A DNA stretch of 64,000 nucleotides from Purshia tridentata (Eukaryota > Streptophyta > Magnoliopsida > Rosales > Rosaceae), in NCBI GenBank assembly GCA_003254885.1, contig QANT01002103.1, forward strand, positions 90,886 to 154,885, read 5' to 3'. Of the stretch, positions 62,776 through 64,000 are shown piece after piece (the stretch's first letter is position 1; each line of letters begins with the position of its first letter). The position numbers and the translations under genes were made by a program. Below the pieces are notes generated by a model. It worked only from the letters and a program-made list of their open reading frames with translations. It was not told the origin of the DNA and did no database searches.

Positions 62776-62939
62776 CTCCAGTCAGAATTGCGTTTGTGTA
62801 CGTGTTTGTTTCTCTGGAAAATTATAGGTCAGTCTTAGAGAAAATGGGAAAGTGAAAGAGGTTCAGATCATTCAATCGCACTCGCCTCGGCTGCTGTGCC
62901 GCTCCCACTACCACTCTGCTTTCAGCCTCTCTCTCTCTC

Positions 62940-64000
62940 TTTTTACGGTTACCTGGCTGTTTTTATAAGAGATTATTGGTGGCTAATTAGAAATTAATTA
63001 GGAGGATTATAGTAATTGTAAATGAATTTTCGGCGAAGCAGCCTTGGTTGATTAAACTAAAGACGGAGTGGTAGGGCTTAACAAGGGTCGAATGTGACAG
63101 CTGGACGCTGGCTGATGTGGAGCAATCCTATTGGACAGGTGTCGTCGTATCTAGTTCCCTATTGGCTACATGTCGTGTTCGCGTGGGGGAGTGCGGAGCC
63201 GCTTACGATATTTTGGCTCCGTTTTTATATTTTCTGTTAGAACTTTTGCCTCCAAAATTAGTAGGCGCTGTCGTTTTTCGTAATTATGAGTACGGTCAAT
63301 CCAAGACGTCCAATCTGTGGTTTTTTTCTTATTGACCGATAGATCAAACACATCCTTGACTTTTCTTAGACAAATCTAACTGCTAATTTTCCGCAGAGAA
63401 TGATAATACTCATTTTACCACATATTAATCATTTTTATTATAAATTTACCTGAAGGGCTTAACCTTAAGTAAACTTTCTTTGAAAATAACATTTAAAATA
63501 AATTGAAACCTTTTTATTATATACATGGATGGGCCACATGGGCTGCGCAATATAACTTAATTAGTAAGAAAAGAAAAATCAAAAGTGTTAGAGATATTTT
63601 TAAAAATAAATTGAAACCTTTTTATTATATACATGGATAGGCCTAAGGAGTGTAATTTCGGTGAAATTTCACCGAAATTATCGTTTTTGGAGGGTCTCGA
63701 TACGAAATCATCATTTCAACCATTTTTCGGTAAAATTTCAGAAATTTCGGGGAAATTTTAAGAGAGAATTTCGGGGAAATTTTAAGAGAGAATTTGTGGT
63801 GATATGGTAAAATTTCGGGATAGACTACCGAAATTTTAGGTAAAATTTCGAACCAAACTTTTTGCCTAGATGAAATTTTTAGGTTTGGGATTGGAATTCT
63901 TGGGTTTTGTTTAGCTTTTTTGGAGATCAAGAGAAAAATAGAGGAGATTGAGTTTTGAAAAGAGCTGAAACTAGGGAAGGAGGAAAAGAAGAGGCTGAGC
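62940..64000. other. Promoter side of ECA and repeat-rich right edge
   Basis: ECA promoter to about 63100, then AT-rich DNA. A 40-bp direct repeat (aaaataaattgaaacctttt onward) lies at 63495-63535 and 63602-63642, and a minisatellite-like region at 63650-63860 is listed separately. Frames at 63117-63351 and 63643-63930 follow the repeat composition and are not genes. The final 100 bases (purine-rich, gaggctgagc) could be the start of something beyond the window. Confidence 0.45.
63650..63860. repeat. Minisatellite-like AAATTTCGG repeat cluster
   Basis: The words aaatttcgg, ttcggtgaaa and ccgaaattt recur at least ten times on both strands. They include a palindrome (ttcggtgaaatttcaccgaa near 63657) and one perfect 24-bp tandem pair starting aatttcggggaaatttt (63743-63766, 63767-63790). 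Such clusters are typical of transposon termini in plant genomes, but the element type is not clear here. Confidence 0.7.

Overview
The window looks like nuclear DNA of a eudicot plant. It is AT-rich, its genes have GT-AG introns, 5' UTR introns and long AT-rich spacers, and every recognisable protein belongs to a plant family. Gene order supports this. From 1.7 to 12.4 kb lie a clade D PP2C phosphatase and SGR9, which resemble the Arabidopsis neighbours At5g02760 and At5g02750. From 14.4 to 54.3 kb the window carries, in the same order, likely counterparts of At2g37310 (PPR), At2g37320 (PPR), At2g37330 (ALS3), At2g37340 (RS2Z33) and At2g37360 (ABCG2). These locus matches are from memory, not from a search. 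I cannot name the species; a woody rosid is only a guess.

Layout: PP2C.D phosphatase (-, 1.7-3.3 kb); unnamed coiled-coil protein (-, 6.9-7.9); SGR9 RING-H2 E3 ligase (-, 11.6-12.4); PPR-E protein (-, 14.4-16.4); small Tudor-like protein (+, 18.5-19.0); truncated NFRKB-like winged-helix gene (+, 21.3-23.0); second PPR-E protein (+, 24.6-26.2); unnamed, probably mitochondrial, two-RRM-like protein in six exons (-, 27.0-28.9); a 4.6-kb AT-rich gene desert; ALS3-type ABC membrane subunit (+, 33.5-35.4); secreted CAP/PR-1-like protein whose second exon adds an Arg-Gly-Gly tail (-, 36.5-37.7); type I membrane protein (+, 40.2-41.6); unrecognised acidic protein (-, 42.2-42.8); fasciclin-like protein (-, 43.8-44.4); CxxCxxCC (YkgJ-like) cysteine-cluster protein (-, 45.5-46.5); RS2Z33-type SR splicing factor (-, 47.6-49.8); ABCG half transporter (-, 51.6-54.3); ER-type Ca2+-ATPase ECA (-, 57.2-62.5). 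The exon models were assembled by hand from splice consensus. Each multi-exon model keeps frame and ends at a stop.

These are independent nuclear genes, not an operon. Two functional links are plausible. PP2C.D phosphatases and SGR9 both act in auxin- or gravity-directed growth. ALS3, ABCG and ECA are all membrane transporters, though they belong to unrelated pathways.

The most unusual items are the CAP protein with an RGG tail that also buries a CAPE-like peptide site; a tandem duplication that copied most of an exon of the two-RRM-like gene into the adjacent intron; an NFRKB-like gene missing both ends of the family protein; and a SINE-like insertion with a perfect 16-bp target-site duplication plus two more tRNA-like SINE remnants. 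Many short direct tandem duplications (31-122 bp) are scattered through introns, UTRs and spacers.
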